Shown here in pieces: positions 5,917 to 7,490 of a stretch of DNA of 7,490 nt (positions within the stretch are counted from its first letter, which is position 1; every line of letters starts with the position of its first letter). Position numbers and translations under genes: made by a program. The notes under the pieces are model-generated. The model worked only from the letters and a program-made list of their open reading frames with translations. It made no database searches and had not been told where the DNA came from. Source of the stretch: Proteobacteria bacterium SPGG2 (GTDB taxonomy: Bacteria > Pseudomonadota > Gammaproteobacteria > Acidiferrobacterales > SPGG2); assembly GCA_001643475.1 (NCBI GenBank), contig LXTK01000139.1, positions 1 through 7,490 on the forward strand, written 5' to 3'.

Positions 5917-6516
5917 TTAGGGCGTCCTTACCCGATAGACTCCATCGTGTTCGCGCGCGTGCTCTACAACCCTAAGGCCAAAGGACTGACCGGCACGCGC
6001 GTCGCTAACGTGCACATGGTCGATCTCCATAGATTCCACCGTCTGGGTAAAGTCGCTCGTGTGCCCTTTAATGCGGATTGTATCTCCCACTCGCAGAGCA
6101 CCGGCATCGAGATGCACTACCGCAACCGATAGATGCGTGTAGTAATGTGTCACTATACCGACCCGCTCTTCATCGGGTATGGGTGTCACAGCCGGTGCTG
6201 CCGTGACTTTTGCTGGCGCCTTGCTGCGTGGTGTTGCCTTTCGTTTGGCAACTTTCTTTTTTGCCTTGGCCTTTTTCCTTGCTTTTTTCGCTACCTTCTT
6301 CTTGGCGCGTTTTTTTACCGTCTTCTTTCCAGATGTCCTTGCAACTTTTTTCTTCGCACGCCTTTTCGCAGTTTTCTTTTTCGCCGTAGTCTTCTTCCTA
6401 GCCTTCCTGGCGACCTTCCTCTTCTTTGCTACCTTTCGTTTCTTTCGAGCTACTGGCTTGCGTTTCTTTGCCTTCTTACTCTTTTTGGATCGTTTGCTCT
6501 TGTTCCTTGTTGCCAT
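5917..6516 (-). CDS. Histone H1-like Lys/Arg-rich tail fused to an EF-Tu domain-II-like beta-barrel
   Basis: A 199-residue two-part protein. Residues 1-94 are almost entirely Lys, Arg, Ala, Val and Thr in loose KKxAKK / RKKxAKK repeats, like bacterial H1-like and AlgP-type C-terminal tails that bind DNA or RNA. Residues 95-117 form a Pro/Ala linker. Residues 118-197 resemble the translation-factor beta-barrel found as small stand-alone 'elongation factor-like' proteins and at the C-terminus of U32 peptidases: RVGIVTHYY, LRVGDTIRIKGHTSDFTQTVESMEIDH and AGQSFGLRV. The ATG at 6516 has GGAGG 8 bases upstream; an ATG six codons earlier overlaps that site and is rejected. The tail makes the protein very basic, probably cytoplasmic and nucleoid- or ribosome-associated. 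It sits between the SDR gene (62 bases) and PhyH gene (36 bases). A -10-like TAAAAT lies in the 62-base gap. Confidence 0.88.
   Translation of the reverse strand: MATRNKSKRSKKSKKAKKRKPVARKKRKVAKKRKVARKARKKTTAKKKTAKRRAKKKVARTSGKKTVKKRAKKKVAKKARKKAKAKKKVAKRKATPRSKAPAKVTAAPAVTPIPDEERVGIVTHYYTHLSVAVVHLDAGALRVGDTIRIKGHTSDFTQTVESMEIDHVHVSDARAGQSFGLRVVEHAREHDGVYRVRTP
6235..6516 (-). repeat. Low-complexity Lys/Arg codon repeat tract
   Basis: This is the DNA coding residues 1-94 of the H1-like protein, built of AAA/AAG/CGC codons with interspersed GCN and GTN. It is imperfect and in frame. Such tracts often change length between strains by replication slippage. Confidence 0.6.
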
Positions 6517-6578
6517 CTTCTCGCCCTCCATCAAAAGGATGTTGAAATGTTGCCATTTTATCCATGTGATTAACAGTA

Positions 6579-7358
6579 TCAGGCGCGGCTACCGCCATCG
6601 AGGACCACCGGATGCCCTGTCATGGAGCGCGCCGAGTCGGATGCGGCAAACAAGGCCAGATCCGCTACTTCCTCGGCTGAACATACGCGATTGAGGGGTA
6701 CGTTCGCCGCCGACGCCTTAAGCCCCGTATCTGCGTCAATGCCGCGCTGGACGAACTCGCCACGCAACATCGGCGTATCGACGTCGCCCGGACACAGCGA
6801 GACAACGCGTATCCCTTCGTGTGCGTGGTCAACCGCCATGGCGCGGGACATCTGAATCACAGCGCCCTTGCTTGCACAATACGCCACAAGATGGCGACTG
6901 CCAGTCAATCCTGCATCCGAGGCAATGTTGATGATCACGCCACCGTTCTGGCGCAATCTCGGAATAGCGGCGCGACACACATAGAACATTCCGTTTACAT
7001 TGACAGCAAAGGTATCTAACCACTGCTCATCCGTTGTCGCTTCCACGGCAGCGTGATAGATAATACCAGCCGAGTTAACGACGATGTCCAACTTGCCCAT
7101 GGTCTGCACCGCATAATCGACCAACTCATCACAAAAACTGCTGGCGGCGATATCTCCAGCCTTAAACTTCGCAATATTGCCATGCGCCGACATCCTGGCA
7201 CACACAGCGTTACCCCGTTCGCGGTTACGCCCGGTTATGACCACATCGGCCCCACTGGCCGCAAAACTTTCCGCTATAGCCTCACCCATCCCAGACGTGC
7301 CGCCGGTAATGAGTACCGCCTTATTAGAAAAACTATATTGGGGACGTCGGTATCCCAT
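6579..7358 (-). CDS. Short-chain dehydrogenase/reductase (SDR)
   Basis: A 259-residue classical SDR that reduces or oxidises an alcohol/ketone with a nicotinamide cofactor. Visible motifs: TGGTSGMG (18-25, cofactor loop), NSAG (95-98), the active-site Asn (N120), catalytic S147 (NIASDAG), Y160 and K164 (YCASK), PGDVDTP (190-196) and a C-terminal LDGG. After the second strand the sequence is ITGRNR, with no acidic residue and an Arg at 44, which usually indicates NADP(H). The ATG at 7358 has AGAGG 7 bases upstream. A gap of 48 bases separates it from the tail of an upstream gene on the same strand. It could act with the PhyH enzyme, oxidising the alcohol that enzyme makes, but that is inference. 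The substrate is not readable from sequence. Confidence 0.92.
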   Translation of the reverse strand: MGYRRPQYSFSNKAVLITGGTSGMGEAIAESFAASGADVVITGRNRERGNAVCARMSAHGNIAKFKAGDIAASSFCDELVDYAVQTMGKLDIVVNSAGIIYHAAVEATTDEQWLDTFAVNVNGMFYVCRAAIPRLRQNGGVIINIASDAGLTGSRHLVAYCASKGAVIQMSRAMAVDHAHEGIRVVSLCPGDVDTPMLRGEFVQRGIDADTGLKASAANVPLNRVCSAEEVADLALFAASDSARSMTGHPVVLDGGSRA

Positions 7359-7406
7359 GACACGTCCTCTTCATTTCCATTTATTCAGTACACAACACTG
7401 GCGCTC

Positions 7407-7490
7407 TCAGATATCAAACATATAATCGGCGCACCGTGCCGGGTCAAAAGACTTACCAATACCTGCACAACAGTTATCTAGCGCAACACA
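7407..7490 (-). CDS. C-terminal end of an unrecognised upstream gene (27 codons visible)
   Basis: From the right edge one minus-strand frame is open for 27 codons and closes with TGA at 7409-7407, while the other two frames hit stops within a few codons. The visible tail reads plausibly as protein (ALDNCCAGIGKSFDPARC, then ADYMFDI). The same strand and a 48-base gap to the SDR gene fit a shared operon. Too little is visible to name a family, and an open stretch this short may be chance. Confidence 0.45.
   Translation of the reverse strand, partial: CVALDNCCAGIGKSFDPARCADYMFDI

Noticed and set aside
6179..6694. A long plus-strand frame full of Phe and Leu, looking like a multi-pass membrane protein
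   Set aside because: It is the reverse strand of Lys/Arg codons of the H1-like gene: AAA/AAG become TTT/CTT. It has no ribosome site and the opposite strand has clear protein motifs.

Overview
The window looks like an ordinary chromosomal stretch of a Gram-negative bacterium, most likely a member of the Pseudomonadota. The reasons are a DUF1127 protein, a lysine-rich histone-H1/AlgP-like protein, a GFA-family enzyme, PhyH and SDR enzymes, Shine-Dalgarno-led genes and slightly more than 50% GC by eye. A genus cannot be named. All but one of the convincing genes lie on the minus strand, so the window is best read from high to low coordinates. No rRNA, tRNA, CRISPR array, insertion sequence or phage gene was seen.

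Reading right to left: (a) 7490-5086 holds the 27-codon tail of an unrecognised gene, a complete SDR oxidoreductase, a composite protein joining an H1-like Lys/Arg-rich tail to an EF-Tu domain-II-like beta-barrel, and a PhyH-family Fe(II)/2-oxoglutarate oxygenase; all are codirectional with short gaps. (b) About 5085-4659 is a 427-bp stretch with no gene I can support. (c) 4658-3497 holds a GFA/CENP-V family zinc protein, then two small zinc-ribbon proteins, the second with a C-terminal membrane anchor. (d) 3258-3455 is the only plus-strand gene, a third tiny zinc-ribbon protein converging on the previous pair. (e) 3034-442 is a compact four-gene operon: DinB-fold protein, flavin/PPOX-fold protein, agmatinase-like ureohydrolase and cysteine-dioxygenase-like cupin, with gaps of only 4 to 16 bases. 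(f) 441-1 is a short intergenic region and the 5' part of a DUF1127 gene running off the left edge.

Two items stand out. The ureohydrolase carries one in-frame TGA at 1347-1349, at a place where I recall relatives having Trp. The frame continues past it for 108 codons with intact family motifs, so this is a fresh nonsense mutation, a base-call error or, less likely, recoding. The second is the H1-like/EF-Tu-domain-II fusion at 5917-6516, an unusual architecture that suggests a nucleic-acid- or ribosome-associated factor.

The four-gene operon pairs cysteine oxidation with hydrolysis of a guanidino compound. This suggests sulfur/nitrogen catabolism of a small amino acid or guanidino-sulfonate, but that linkage is inference. 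The cluster of three small zinc-ribbon proteins is unexplained and could be a stress- or redox-linked set.
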